NCBI RefSeq assembly: GCF_027587175.1
Contig: NZ_JAPCID010000051.1
Location: forward strand, 1-57,985
Source of the DNA: Solirubrobacter deserti
GTDB taxonomy: Bacteria > Actinomycetota > Thermoleophilia > Solirubrobacterales > Solirubrobacteraceae
Direction: 5' to 3'
DNA: 57,985 nt
Shown here: positions 1 to 8,717 of the stretch, one piece after another
Numbering within the stretch: position 1 is the first letter of the stretch
Layout of the letters: the number at the start of each line of letters is the position of its first letter
Notes under the pieces: generated by a model
What the model saw: only the letters and a program-made list of their open reading frames with translations
Database searches by the model: none
Told to the model about the DNA's origin: nothing
Made by a program: the position numbers and the translations under genes

Positions 1-839
1 CGCGGGGCGGGACCGGGGTCCCGGCGGCCGCCGCCACGCGCCCCCGTCCAGGCCTGGCCCGCGCCGCGGCGGCCGCCCTCGACGCCGCCGAGCGCGTCGC
101 CGCGGATTCGCCACCCGCACCCGCCGCGGGCTCGCCGGCCGCCCGCGCCATGGGCTCGCCGGCGGCCCCCGTAGGGTCGTCGTCGGCCGCCCCCGTCGCG
201 CCGGCCCTCGTCAGCGTCGGCTGCCGGTTCGTGTGCTCGGGGCCGGGCGAGCGCTTTCTCCATCCCGCGCTGCTCGCGACGCTCGTCTACCGGTACGGGC
301 CGCCGGACGCCGACGCGGACGTGCCGGTCGCGCGGCTGATGATCAACGGGCAGTGCACGGCGGTGCGGCGGCAGGCGCTGCTCGAGGCCGGCGGGTACCG
401 CGAAGCGGCCGGGCACATGACCGACGACGCGGCGTTCGCGCGCGGCCTCGCGCGGCGCGGGTGGCGGGTCGCGTTCCACGACGGCGGCGGGCTGATCGAC
501 GTCGACATGTACGACGGCGCGGCCGAGACCTGGCGGGAGTGGGGGCGCTCGATCGCGCTGCCGGACGTCACCTCGCCGGCGTGGCGGGCGGCGGATCTCG
601 CCGTGGTGTGGCTGACGCTCGGGCTGCCGTGGGTGCGGCTCGCGGCGCGGCGGGCGACGCGGCTCGATCTCGCGTTGCTGGCGCTGCGGCTGGCGATGGC
701 GGGCGCGTTCGCTCCCGCCTACGCGAAGCGAGGCGCGCCGTACTGGCTGTCGCCGCTGGCCGACCTCGCCGCCGCAGTCCGGCTCACGTGGTCGGTGGTG
801 CGCCCGGCGCGGCGCTGGCGGGGACGCGCCTACGGGTGA
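1..839 (+). CDS. glycosyltransferase family 2, C-terminal part (5' end outside window)
   Basis: The reading frame is open from base 3 with no stop, so the N-terminus lies off the window; the first ATG inside (150) is probably internal. The visible part has late GT-A fold features: an acceptor-side segment with NGQCTAVRR, the acidic motif MTDDAAFA, a W-REWGRS motif in place of QxxRW, and a hydrophobic C-terminal region that could be membrane-associated. Carotenoid glycosyltransferases of the CruC/CruG/CrtQ type look like this. The position at the edge of a carotenoid cluster suggests it glycosylates the tertiary hydroxyl made by CruF. It converges on the plsY-like gene and overlaps it by 56 bp. 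The first ~50 codons in view are Ala/Pro-rich and may be a linker. Family is fairly sure; carotenoid substrate is inferred from context. Confidence 0.72.
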   Translation, partial: RGGTGVPAAAATRPRPGLARAAAAALDAAERVAADSPPAPAAGSPAARAMGSPAAPVGSSSAAPVAPALVSVGCRFVCSGPGERFLHPALLATLVYRYGPPDADADVPVARLMINGQCTAVRRQALLEAGGYREAAGHMTDDAAFARGLARRGWRVAFHDGGGLIDVDMYDGAAETWREWGRSIALPDVTSPAWRAADLAVVWLTLGLPWVRLAARRATRLDLALLALRLAMAGAFAPAYAKRGAPYWLSPLADLAAAVRLTWSVVRPARRWRGRAYG

Positions 840-1359
840 CGAACAGCACGCCGATGAACGTCATCAGCGCGCCGATCGCGGCGACGTGCTCGATCGGGTC
901 GGTCACGTACAGCACGAACGGGAAAGCGCCCACGGCGGCGCGCGCGGCGTACTTGAACGCCGCCGCGAGCGTGATGACGATCGCCAGCGCGCCGCAGATC
1001 CCGGCGGCGAGCGGCGAGAGCGCGAAGGCGCCGCCGACGAAGCACATGATCGACTTGCCCCCGCGGCTCGGGTGGGGGACCGGGAACGCGTGACCCACCA
1101 TGGCGCCGGCGACCGCGGCGAACGCGGGCCAGTAGCCGAACGCGAGGTGCGCCGCCGCGGCGGGCACCAACGCCTTCGCGCCGTCGCCCACGAACGCGGG
1201 CCAGGCGCGGCGGGCGCCCAGGTGGTCGAGGGCGTTCCAGGCGCCCGGGTTGCGGTCGCCCACCGTGAGCAGGTCGACCCCGTGCCGGCGCGCGACCAGC
1301 AACGCGACCGGGATCGCGCCGCACAAATAGCCCACCAGGGCTGCTAGTCCGTATTCCAT
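784..1359 (-). CDS. PlsY-like membrane acyltransferase
   Basis: 191 aa, almost entirely hydrophobic, matching the size and layout of glycerol-3-phosphate acyltransferase PlsY, which transfers acyl groups from acyl-phosphate at the membrane. The three PlsY motifs are recognisable but altered: GDRNPGAWN (usual GSGNxGATN), [10 protein letters not shown] (usual DxxKG), and GHAFPV followed by RGGKS (usual GGKGVAT). It lies between a glycosyltransferase and carotenoid genes. It may therefore acylate a carotenoid glycoside instead of glycerol-3-phosphate; this is inference. The ATG start (1357-1359) is 2 bp from the divergent GTG of the CrtA-like gene, so each promoter must lie inside the other gene unless a later start is used. 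Family assignment is good, role uncertain. Confidence 0.75.
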   Translation of the reverse strand: MEYGLAALVGYLCGAIPVALLVARRHGVDLLTVGDRNPGAWNALDHLGARRAWPAFVGDGAKALVPAAAAHLAFGYWPAFAAVAGAMVGHAFPVPHPSRGGKSIMCFVGGAFALSPLAAGICGALAIVITLAAAFKYAARAAVGAFPFVLYVTDPIEHVAAIGALMTFIGVLFVTRRRVPASAAPGAPPTT

Positions 1360-1361
1360 CC

Positions 1362-2066
1362 GTGCCCGTCGCCTCGTTCCACCTCGTTCGCTACCCCGGA
1401 ATCCGCGACGGTCTCCCCTACATGGCCTGGGACCGGCCCGTGCTGGGCCGTGTCGAAGGCTTGCGCTTCTTCCGCCTGCTCGGCACCGGCCGCGGCAGCA
1501 CGATGACGCTGTCGGCGGACTTCCGCCGCTGGGCGCTGTTCGCGGTGTGGGACGACGACGCCGCGCTCGACGCCTTCCTCGCCGGGTCGGAGATCGCCGC
1601 CCGCTGGCGCGCGGCGGAGCACTACACGGTGCGGCTCGCCCCGGTCCGCGCGCACGGCGCGTGGAGCGGAGAGAACCCGCTGGCGGGCGGGGCGAGCGAC
1701 GGCGGGCTGGGGGCGACGAGCGGCGACGGCGCGGCCCAACCTGTCGCGATCCTCACGCGCGCTGCGATCCGGCCGCGGCGGCTCGTCGCCTTTCATCGTG
1801 CCGTGCCCGGCCCTGCACGCACGCTGCACGACGCGCCCGGCCTGCTCGCTTCGGTCGCGATCGGCGAGCTGCCCGTGCTGCGCCAGGCGACGTTCTCGCT
1901 CTGGCGCGATCTCGATGCGGCGAAGGGGTACGCGTACCGCAACGCGGCCCACGCGGCGGTGGTCAAGCGGACCCGCGCGGAGGGCTGGTACTCGGAGGAG
2001 CTGTTCGCGCGTTTCGTGCCCTATGGCGCGGAGGGTACGTGGGACGGGCGTGACCCGCTGAGCTGA
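1362..2066 (+). CDS. CrtA-like carotenoid monooxygenase (spheroidene monooxygenase family)
   Basis: 234 aa, GTG start. The N-terminal strand VASFHLVRY, the [16 protein letters not shown] segment, the [11 protein letters not shown] block and the later [12 protein letters not shown] segment resemble the spheroidene monooxygenase (CrtA) family, which adds a keto group at C-2 of acyclic carotenoids. The GTG at 1362 is preferred because the first beta strand precedes the next in-frame ATG at 1422. It is divergent from the plsY-like gene and convergent with the crtD-like gene, overlapping its 3' end by 46 bp. With CrtI, CruF and a CrtD-like enzyme nearby, a 2-keto acyclic carotenoid is plausible. 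Family by recognition of motifs only; substrate inferred. Confidence 0.7.
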   Translation: MPVASFHLVRYPGIRDGLPYMAWDRPVLGRVEGLRFFRLLGTGRGSTMTLSADFRRWALFAVWDDDAALDAFLAGSEIAARWRAAEHYTVRLAPVRAHGAWSGENPLAGGASDGGLGATSGDGAAQPVAILTRAAIRPRRLVAFHRAVPGPARTLHDAPGLLASVAIGELPVLRQATFSLWRDLDAAKGYAYRNAAHAAVVKRTRAEGWYSEELFARFVPYGAEGTWDGRDPLS

Positions 2067-3370
2067 CGGGCGACGCTGCGCCCGCCGAGCGTGACGAGCG
2101 GCAGGCCGCCGCCCGGGTGCACGGTGCCGCCGGTGAGCCACAGGCCGTCGATGCCGCGGATGCGGTTGCCCGGCCGCAACATCGCGCCGAGCCGGCCGTG
2201 CGGGGCGGCGCCGTAGATCGGGCCGCCGAGGTCCTGCGGCGTCACGCGCTCGACGACGCTCGGCTGCACGCCCAGCCGCTCGACCGCGGCGGCCTGGGTG
2301 GCGTCCCAGTCGGCGGGGGAGGCGGGCGCGTTGACGAGCACGAACCAGCCCTGCTCGGGCGGCGCGCACACGTACAGGGTCGGGTCCTGCGGCATGCGGC
2401 GGTGCGTGAAGATGTCGTCGAACTCGGCGTCGTAGTCGCGCGGGAACAGGATGCGGTGGTGCGCGGGCGCCGGATCGCACACGCCGAGCAGCAGCGCGAG
2501 CCCCGACAGCGACGGCGTGCGCCGCCGCGCGGGCCGGCCGAGCAGGCGCGTGCGCACGACGCGCTCGTCGACGTCCGTGACGACCGCGTCCGCGGCGAAC
2601 GCGCCGTCGCCGGTCTCCACGCCGCGCACACGGCCGTTCGCGACGGTGATCCGCTCGACGGGTGTGTTCAGGCGCAGCTCGCCGCCCAGCGCCTCCAACC
2701 GCCGCGTCATCGCCAACGGGATCGCGTACATCCCGCCGCGCGGGTGCCAGGCGCCGAAGGCGTGCTCGACGTACCCGGCCGTCGCGAGCGCCGCGGGCGC
2801 GCGCCGCGGATCGGCGCCCGCGTAGGTCGCGAAGCGCTCGATCACCATCCGCAGCCGCGGGTCGCGCGCGGTGGCGCGGGCGAGGTCGCGCAGCGTCCAC
2901 CACGGCTTCACGCGCAGCGCGTCGCGTGGGTCGGGCGGCGGCTCGCCCGGCGCGGGCCGGCGCGGCGGGAACGGCGGCGGCCCGGTCAGGAAGCGCTCCG
3001 ACGCCCGCCACATGGACGCGCACACGCTGAGGAAGCGCATCCAGTCCGCGCCCGCGCCCGGCGACCACGCCTCCAGCGCCGCGAGCGCGCGCGGCAGGTC
3101 GGCCGACAGCTCGAGCACCGACCCGTCCGCGAACTCGTACCGCGTGACCGGCTCGACCCGCTCGAGCTCGAGCCCGAGGTCCTCGAACACCCACGGCATC
3201 GTCAGCAGCGAAGGTCCGGCGTCCCACACGAAGCCGTCCCGCTCGACCCGCCCGCACTTGCCGCCCGGCGCGTCCGCGCGCTCGAACACGGTCACCGCGT
3301 GCCCCGCACCCGCGAGCTCGATCGCGGCGGCGAGCCCGCCGACGCCTGCTCCCACGACCGCGACCTTCAT
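2021..3370 (-). CDS. crtD: CrtI/CrtD-type carotenoid desaturase
   Basis: 449 aa FAD-dependent desaturase. The N-terminal dinucleotide-binding motif is [16 protein letters not shown] followed by [12 protein letters not shown]. The substrate-side signature [18 protein letters not shown] and the C-terminal [17 protein letters not shown] are typical of CrtI-type enzymes. Two such desaturases occur in the cluster; this one is joined to cruF by an ATGA overlap, so it probably acts after CruF as the hydroxycarotenoid 3,4-desaturase CrtD. The frame stays open upstream of the chosen ATG, but the ATG sits exactly before the Rossmann strand. It is the last gene of a leftward operon crtI-crtB-cruF-crtD. 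Assignment as CrtD instead of a second CrtI is inferred from gene order. Confidence 0.8.
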   Translation of the reverse strand: MKVAVVGAGVGGLAAAIELAGAGHAVTVFERADAPGGKCGRVERDGFVWDAGPSLLTMPWVFEDLGLELERVEPVTRYEFADGSVLELSADLPRALAALEAWSPGAGADWMRFLSVCASMWRASERFLTGPPPFPPRRPAPGEPPPDPRDALRVKPWWTLRDLARATARDPRLRMVIERFATYAGADPRRAPAALATAGYVEHAFGAWHPRGGMYAIPLAMTRRLEALGGELRLNTPVERITVANGRVRGVETGDGAFAADAVVTDVDERVVRTRLLGRPARRRTPSLSGLALLLGVCDPAPAHHRILFPRDYDAEFDDIFTHRRMPQDPTLYVCAPPEQGWFVLVNAPASPADWDATQAAAVERLGVQPSVVERVTPQDLGGPIYGAAPHGRLGAMLRPGNRIRGIDGLWLTGGTVHPGGGLPLVTLGGRSVARQLSGSRPSHVPSAP

Positions 3371-4092
3371 CGGCGCAGCGCCGGCGCCGCGAACGCGCCC
3401 ATCGCGAGCCCGCCGGCGAGTGCGACCACCGGCCGGCGCCAGATGAACGCGTTGGCGATCGCCTCGCCCGCCCAGGTCCACGCGTACAGGGCCACGGCGC
3501 CCGCGTCGTCGCCGGACGAGCCGCCCTCGCGTTCGAGCGCCGCGAAGGCCGCGAACACGCCGAGGCCGGTCACGAACCAGCCCGCGAAGTTCGACGCCGG
3601 TACGCCCTCGTAGCGGCCGCCGCCGGGCCAGGACCAGTAGCCCTCGCGGACCATGCGCGGGTCCAGGTAGACGTCCCACGCCGTCAGCGCACCGGCGGCG
3701 AGCGGCACCCGCGCGGCCGGATGCCGGGAAAAGCGCCCCGCGACGGCCCACGCCGGCCGCGCCATCATCGCCCACGCCGCGGCGGCCAGCACGGGCACCC
3801 CGCGCACGCGCGGCCCGAGCTGCTCCGAGTACGAGTAGTGCCCGAACGGCTTGCCCGTCGCGACCCCCACGAGCTCGGCGCCGAAGCCGATCGCGCCCGC
3901 GGCCAGCACGGGCCCCGGCCGGCGCGCCTCGGCGAGCGACGTCGCGAGCATCAGCCCCACGATTCCCCGCGTCGCCGCCGGCGTACGGCGGGAGCGCCCG
4001 TACGCGATCTGGGCGGCCGCGAGCGAGCCGAACAGCGCTGGGAAGAGCCGCGGCCGTGCCAGCCTGTCGCGCGCCGTGGCGAGCGCCTTCAC
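3367..4092 (-). CDS. cruF: CruF-type carotenoid 1,2-hydratase
   Basis: 241 aa integral membrane protein. The motifs AWDVYLDPRMVREGYWSW and ASNFAGWF match the CruF family (carotenoid hydratases that add water to the psi end of lycopene-type carotenoids, giving a tertiary hydroxyl). About six or seven hydrophobic segments are visible. Start is GTG at 4090-4092, overlapping the crtB stop as GTGA; its own stop overlaps the next ATG as ATGA, so the three genes are translationally coupled. The hydroxyl it makes would be the attachment point for the glycosyltransferase at the window edge. Confidence 0.82.
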   Translation of the reverse strand: MKALATARDRLARPRLFPALFGSLAAAQIAYGRSRRTPAATRGIVGLMLATSLAEARRPGPVLAAGAIGFGAELVGVATGKPFGHYSYSEQLGPRVRGVPVLAAAAWAMMARPAWAVAGRFSRHPAARVPLAAGALTAWDVYLDPRMVREGYWSWPGGGRYEGVPASNFAGWFVTGLGVFAAFAALEREGGSSGDDAGAVALYAWTWAGEAIANAFIWRRPVVALAGGLAMGAFAAPALRR

Positions 4093-4886
4093 GCGCGCCA
4101 CGCCGCGCGCGCGGCGATCTTCAACTTGCGCGACCGCGGCACGATCGCGCGACCCGGGCGGACCCCGTAGCCCTCGACCTCCAGCTGGCGCAGCAGCTCG
4201 CGGTACATGTTGGCGGCGGCGAGGATCGCGCGGCGCCCGCGCCGGAGCTCGCCGATCCCCGCGATCCCGCGGTCGTACAGCGCGTCGGCGCGCGGGATCT
4301 GGTCGCGCAGCAGCGCCTCGCGGCGACCCGGCTCGAGCGAGCCGAAGCGGTCCAGCGTCGAGCGGGCGAAGTAGATGCGGCCGTTGGCGACGTCCTCGTC
4401 GATGTCGCGCAGGATGTTCGTGCGCTGCATCGCCATGCCGAGGGCGGCCGCGGCCGGGCGGGCTCGCTCGAAGTCGTCTGTGCCCAACACGGCGGCCATC
4501 ACGACCCCGACGGTACCGGCGACGCGGTAGCAGTAGCGGTCCACGTCCTCCTCGGTCTCGTAGACGGCGCCGGTCAGGTCCTCGCGCATCCCGGCGCAGA
4601 AGTCGGCCAGCGCGTCGCGCGGCAACGCGTGCCGGCGCTCGAGGTCCGTGAGGATCGTCGTCTCCGGCGTGACCACGGGCTCGCCGGCGGCCCACAGCTC
4701 CACCGCGCTCACGCGGTCGGCGGCCTCGGGGCGGCCGTCGTCGACGAGGTCGTCCAGCGTGCGGAACACCAGGTACAGCAGGTAGACGTCGTCGCGCACG
4801 TCGCGCGGCAGCAGCCGGCACGCCAGCGCGAACGTGCGCGCGACCTGCTTGGTGGTCGCCCGGGCCTCGTCGAGCACGGCGCTCAA
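4089..4886 (-). CDS. crtB: phytoene synthase
   Basis: 265 aa, head-to-head condensation of two geranylgeranyl diphosphates to phytoene. Both Asp-rich Mg-diphosphate motifs are present: RTLDDLVDDG near residue 40 and NILRDIDED near residue 165. The TTG start at 4884-4886 gives a TTGA overlap with the crtI stop, in line with the GTGA and ATGA overlaps downstream; a GTG at 4875-4877 is the alternative. It lies directly after crtI and before cruF in a leftward operon. Length is a little under the usual 290-310 aa but both active-site helices are complete. Confidence 0.9.
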   Translation of the reverse strand: MSAVLDEARATTKQVARTFALACRLLPRDVRDDVYLLYLVFRTLDDLVDDGRPEAADRVSAVELWAAGEPVVTPETTILTDLERRHALPRDALADFCAGMREDLTGAVYETEEDVDRYCYRVAGTVGVVMAAVLGTDDFERARPAAAALGMAMQRTNILRDIDEDVANGRIYFARSTLDRFGSLEPGRREALLRDQIPRADALYDRGIAGIGELRRGRRAILAAANMYRELLRQLEVEGYGVRPGRAIVPRSRKLKIAARAAWRA

Positions 4887-6358
4887 GCCCGGACCCCCGC
4901 GTCCGCCGCGACCAGCTCGCCGGTGACGGCCGCTCCCATCAGCACGCCGGGGATCCCCGCCCCCGGGTGCGTTCCCCCTCCGACGTGGTAGAGCCCGCGC
5001 ACGCCCGGCACGCGGTTCGGCGCGCGGAAGTAGGCGGACTGGTGCAGCGTCGGCTCGACCGCGAACGCGTTGCCGTCCACGGCGCCGAAGCGCGACGCGA
5101 AGTCCAGCGGCGTCATCCGGTGCTCCACCCGCACCGAAGCGTCCAGCCCGGAAAGCCCGAACGTCGTCTCCATGTCCCGCACGAGCCCGTCCCGCAACCG
5201 GTCCGCAGCGCTGGCCCAGTCCACGCCCGCCCGCAGGTTCGGGACCGGCAGCAGCACCGCCAGCGAGTCGCCGCCGGGCGCCGCCATCGCCGGCTCGGTC
5301 CGGGCCGGGGCGTGCACGTAGGTCGAGTAGGTGGACGGGAGCCCGCGCCCGCGCGTGACGTCCCGGATGAATTCCCGGTATTCGTGCCCCACGAGCAGCG
5401 TGTGGTGCAGCAGCGCGTCGAACTGCCGGTCGCACCCGAGGTAGAGCAGGAAGGCGGACATCGTCGGCGTCAGCCGCCGCCGCGGCGAGCGCCGCCCGAG
5501 GAGCTCGTGGGGGCGCAGCACGTCGGCGTTGGTCACGGCCACGCCGGGCCGGACCCGTTCGCCCGCCCCCCGCCACACCGCGCGCACGCCGCCGGCGCCG
5601 GTCTCGATCCGCTCCACACGAGCACCGCAGCGCACGTCCAGCGGCCGCGCCATCGCCTCCACGAGCGAGTACACGCCGCCGTCCGTGTACCAGCCGCCGT
5701 CCAGCAACTGCAGGTACACGAGCGCGCCGTAGATCGCGGGCACGCGGTACGGGTCGCCGCCGATGAACAGCGAGTGGAAGGAGAACGCCTCACGCACGCG
5801 TGGATTGCGGAAGTGGCGGGAGACGAACGCGTGCAGCGGCAGCACGGCGCGCAGCCGCACCATCGCCGGCACGAGCGCGGCGAACGACAGCGGCGACGGG
5901 AACGCCTTCTGCCCCGCGGCCAGCAGCCCTTCCTCGTAGATCGGCTTCAGCGCGGCCAGGAAGCCGTCCAGCGCCTTCGCGTCCCGCTCGTCGAAGCGCG
6001 CGATCTCCGCGCGCAGCGCGTCCACGTCCGAAAAGAAGTCCAGGTGGCGCTCCTCGCCCGCCCAGCGGATGCGGTAGAGCGGGTCCAGCCGCCGCATCCT
6101 CACCTCGGACCACAGGTCGAGCCCGCCCGCCGCGAACGCCTCCTCGAGCACCCACGGCATCGTGATCAATGACGGCCCGGTGTCCCACGTGAAGCCGTCA
6201 GCGCGCAGACGCGCGGCCCGGCCGCCCGGTGCGGAGCCCTGCTCCAGCACCGTTACGTCGAAACCCTGGCCCTGGAGCCTCAGCGCCACGGCCAGGCCAC
6301 CCAGGCCCGCCCCGATCACCACCGCGCGCGTTCCCCGCGAGAGCGAAGTCACCGTCAT
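4883..6358 (-). CDS. crtI: phytoene desaturase
   Basis: 491 aa, the usual length for CrtI. N-terminal FAD-binding motif VVIGAGLGGLAVALRLQGQG, then SAPGGRAA, then DTGPSLITMPWVLEE; C-terminal YHVGGGTHPGAGIPGVLMGA. It desaturates phytoene to lycopene-type products at the membrane. The ATG at 6356-6358 has an AGAAAGG ribosome site about 4 nt upstream and sits about 11 residues before the Rossmann strand, so the start is secure. The first 161 bp are also read in another frame as the tail of the upstream PAP2 gene, an unusually long same-strand overlap. Confidence 0.92.
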   Translation of the reverse strand: MTVTSLSRGTRAVVIGAGLGGLAVALRLQGQGFDVTVLEQGSAPGGRAARLRADGFTWDTGPSLITMPWVLEEAFAAGGLDLWSEVRMRRLDPLYRIRWAGEERHLDFFSDVDALRAEIARFDERDAKALDGFLAALKPIYEEGLLAAGQKAFPSPLSFAALVPAMVRLRAVLPLHAFVSRHFRNPRVREAFSFHSLFIGGDPYRVPAIYGALVYLQLLDGGWYTDGGVYSLVEAMARPLDVRCGARVERIETGAGGVRAVWRGAGERVRPGVAVTNADVLRPHELLGRRSPRRRLTPTMSAFLLYLGCDRQFDALLHHTLLVGHEYREFIRDVTRGRGLPSTYSTYVHAPARTEPAMAAPGGDSLAVLLPVPNLRAGVDWASAADRLRDGLVRDMETTFGLSGLDASVRVEHRMTPLDFASRFGAVDGNAFAVEPTLHQSAYFRAPNRVPGVRGLYHVGGGTHPGAGIPGVLMGAAVTGELVAADAGVRA

Positions 6359-7046
6359 CGACCTTTCTACGGTGCCCGAGCCGCAGACGGATGCATCGGG
6401 CGGTGAACAATCCGGCGACCGCCGCCGCGGCGCCTCCCATCGCGTCCAGCCAGAAGTGGTTCGCGGTGGCGATGATCACGACGACGACCAGCGCCACGTA
6501 CAGCACCGCGCCCACCCGCAGCGTGCGCGAGCGGACCAGTGCGAACACGACACCCGCCGCCACGCAGGCGAACGCGACGTGCCCGCTCGGCATCGCCGCG
6601 TACGGGCTCTGCACGGAGTGCGCGAGGGAGTCGGCGCTGGTCCCGTAGACGGTGGCGAGCGTGTCGGAGAAGCCGAGCTCCGGCGCCATCCGGGGCGGCG
6701 CGACCGGCCACGCCAGGTAGCCGACGACGGTGAGCAACTGGGTCGCGACGAACGTGTCGCGCGCCAAACCGAACGCGTGCGGGCGCTCGAGCCGCGCCCA
6801 CACGAGCGCGCCGATCGTCGCCGGCACGTGCACCCACACGTAGAACAGGCCCGCGGCCGTCATCAGCGCCGGCCGGTCGGCCAGCCACGCGTGCCAGCCG
6901 GGCTCGAACAGCAGCCCGAGCGAGCGCTCGACGTCCGCGAGCGCACGCGTCCTGCCCAGGGGTGCCTCGTCCGGCGCGAGCAGGGCCACGAGGGGGCACA
7001 GCGCGAGCGCGGCGAGGACGACAGCCGCATCCCGCACCAACTTCAT
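6198..7046 (-). CDS. PAP2-family membrane phosphatase
   Basis: 282 aa. Several membrane helices; the PAP2 (inositol-phosphotransferase-like) phosphatase signature is present as SPYAAMPSGHVAF and, about 55 residues later, TANHFWLDAMGG. Such enzymes remove phosphate or diphosphate from lipid substrates. The core ends near RLRLGHRRK; the following ~50 residues (Gly/Arg/Pro-rich) are encoded inside the 5' part of crtI in another frame and look non-functional. This could mean loss of a stop, a 1-nt error, or a real extended tail. It heads the leftward carotenoid operon, so an isoprenyl-diphosphate or other lipid substrate is possible but unproven. Confidence 0.78.
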   Translation of the reverse strand: MKLVRDAAVVLAALALCPLVALLAPDEAPLGRTRALADVERSLGLLFEPGWHAWLADRPALMTAAGLFYVWVHVPATIGALVWARLERPHAFGLARDTFVATQLLTVVGYLAWPVAPPRMAPELGFSDTLATVYGTSADSLAHSVQSPYAAMPSGHVAFACVAAGVVFALVRSRTLRVGAVLYVALVVVVIIATANHFWLDAMGGAAAAVAGLFTARCIRLRLGHRRKVDDGDFALAGNARGGDRGGPGWPGRGAEAPGPGFRRNGAGAGLRTGRPGRASAR

Positions 7047-7087
7047 TGCGGCCGGGGCTACCCCGGGACAGGCTCACGCAATGTCCT

Positions 7088-8677
7088 TCAGCGCTTGCGG
7101 TACCAGTTCGGCGATGTGTTGGGCGGCGGCACGAGCGGCGTCGGCGTCTTGGCCACCAGCACGGAAGGCTGGCCGGTGTCGACGTGCCGGGCGAGCGCCT
7201 CGCCGAAGTCGTCCTCGAGCCCGAACACGGTTTCCGCCCACACACCGAACGACGCCGCCATGGCCTCGAAATCCGGCGTGTGCAGGTCGACGCCGAACGT
7301 CTCGGTGCCCGCGCGAACCTGGTCGTAGCGCAGCATCCCGTAGCCGCCGTCGTCCACGATCACGGCCGTCAGCGGGATCTGCTCCTGCGCCATCGTGGCG
7401 AGCTCGCCCGCGGCGAACAGGAAACCGCCGTCGCCCGACAGCGACACCGTCGGGCCCGTGCCGGCGAGCGCCGCGCCGAGCCCTGCCGGGAACGCGTAGC
7501 CGAGCGTGCCCCAGCCGAGCGGAACCTGGAGCCGGCGGGGCGCGGCGGGCGTGAAGAACCCGGCCATCCAGTAGCCGGGGATGCACATGTCGACGACGAT
7601 GTTGGCCTCGGCGGGAACGGCGAAGCGCATGGCGTCCAGAAAGCGCAGCGCGGCCGCGTCGAGGCCCGTGCAGGCCTGCGCGCGGGCGGCGGCGAGCTCG
7701 AGCGCGCCCTCGCGCGGCTTGACCTGCTCGGCCAGTTGGGCGGCGACCGCGGCGTCGCCGGGGACGAACACGTCCGCGCGGTAGTTCGTCGGCTCCTCGA
7801 GGGAGATCGCGATCAGCGTCTCGGGCTGCGGCTGCGCGAAGTTCTGCGTCTGGACGCCGTCGAGGTCCGAGCCGATCGCGACGATCACGTCCGCCTCGTC
7901 CCATAGCCGGCCCGCGGCCTCGACGTGCGGCGGGAGCCCGACGAGGTTCGGGTGCCCGGGCGGCAGGACGCCGGCCGCGCCGTAGGTGGTGAGCACGGGC
8001 GCTGCGAGCTTCTCGGCCAGCGCGCGGACCGCCCCGGCCGCGTCGCGGGCGCCGCCGCCGGCCCAGATCAGTGGACGCCGCGCGCCGTCGAGGGCCGCGA
8101 CCACGCTGGAGAGGTCGTACGCGTCCTCGGCCAGGGCCACCGCGAGTGGGTCCCCCTCGGGCACCTCGGCGGCCAGCAGATCCGTGGCGATCTCCAGGTA
8201 CGCGGGCCGGGTCGGCGCGCTCGTCGCGCTGCGCACTGCGGCCGCGGTGGCGTTCGCGACCTCGCCCGCGCTGCACCCGAGGTGCACGGACTTCACGACG
8301 GGCGCGAACATCGCGGCCTGTCCGTCGGTCTCGTGCAGGACGCCGCGGTACTCGCCGGGGCGGCGCAGGCCGCTCGGGATGTCGGTCGCGATCACGAGGA
8401 TCGGCGAGCGGCTCGCCCACGCCTCCCCGACCGCGCCGAGCGTGTTCGCCGCGCCTGGCCCGGTGGTCGTGATCGCCACGCCCAGCCTGCCGGTCGCCCG
8501 CGCGTAGCCGTCGGCGGCGTACGCGGCGGCCTGCTCGTGGCGGACCCCGACGAGCCGGATCGAGGACTCGCGCAGCGCCGCCCAGAGCGCCAGGTTGTGG
8601 ACTCCCGGTAACCCGAAGCAGACGTCGACCCCCGCCCGCTCGAGCTCCTCGACGATCACCTGCGCACCCGTGGACAT
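7088..8677 (-). CDS. thiamine-diphosphate-dependent enzyme, acetolactate synthase/benzoylformate decarboxylase-like
   Basis: 529 aa. The N-terminal Pyr domain carries CFGLPGVHNLALW and the activating Glu in RHEQAAAYAADGYAR; the middle domain follows; the C-terminal PP domain has the ThDP motif LSGDGGFLF with VDDGGYGM downstream. This is the ALS-like 2-oxoacid decarboxylase superfamily. The conserved tail PPPNTSPNWYRKR is typical of uncharacterised actinobacterial members, so the substrate cannot be named; true IlvB enzymes are usually longer. ATG at 8677 is preferred over an in-frame TTG at 8698. It is divergent from the diguanylate cyclase 40 bp away. Confidence 0.82.
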   Translation of the reverse strand: MSTGAQVIVEELERAGVDVCFGLPGVHNLALWAALRESSIRLVGVRHEQAAAYAADGYARATGRLGVAITTTGPGAANTLGAVGEAWASRSPILVIATDIPSGLRRPGEYRGVLHETDGQAAMFAPVVKSVHLGCSAGEVANATAAAVRSATSAPTRPAYLEIATDLLAAEVPEGDPLAVALAEDAYDLSSVVAALDGARRPLIWAGGGARDAAGAVRALAEKLAAPVLTTYGAAGVLPPGHPNLVGLPPHVEAAGRLWDEADVIVAIGSDLDGVQTQNFAQPQPETLIAISLEEPTNYRADVFVPGDAAVAAQLAEQVKPREGALELAAARAQACTGLDAAALRFLDAMRFAVPAEANIVVDMCIPGYWMAGFFTPAAPRRLQVPLGWGTLGYAFPAGLGAALAGTGPTVSLSGDGGFLFAAGELATMAQEQIPLTAVIVDDGGYGMLRYDQVRAGTETFGVDLHTPDFEAMAASFGVWAETVFGLEDDFGEALARHVDTGQPSVLVAKTPTPLVPPPNTSPNWYRKR

Positions 8678-8717
8678 GCTGCGGACCGTACCGCTCAAGT
8701 CGCGGGTGCGGCGGCCG

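Noticed and set aside
2021-3775. 584-codon version of the CrtD-like gene
   Set aside because: The extra N-terminal 135 residues lie within cruF in another frame; the FAD motif begins right after ATG 3370.
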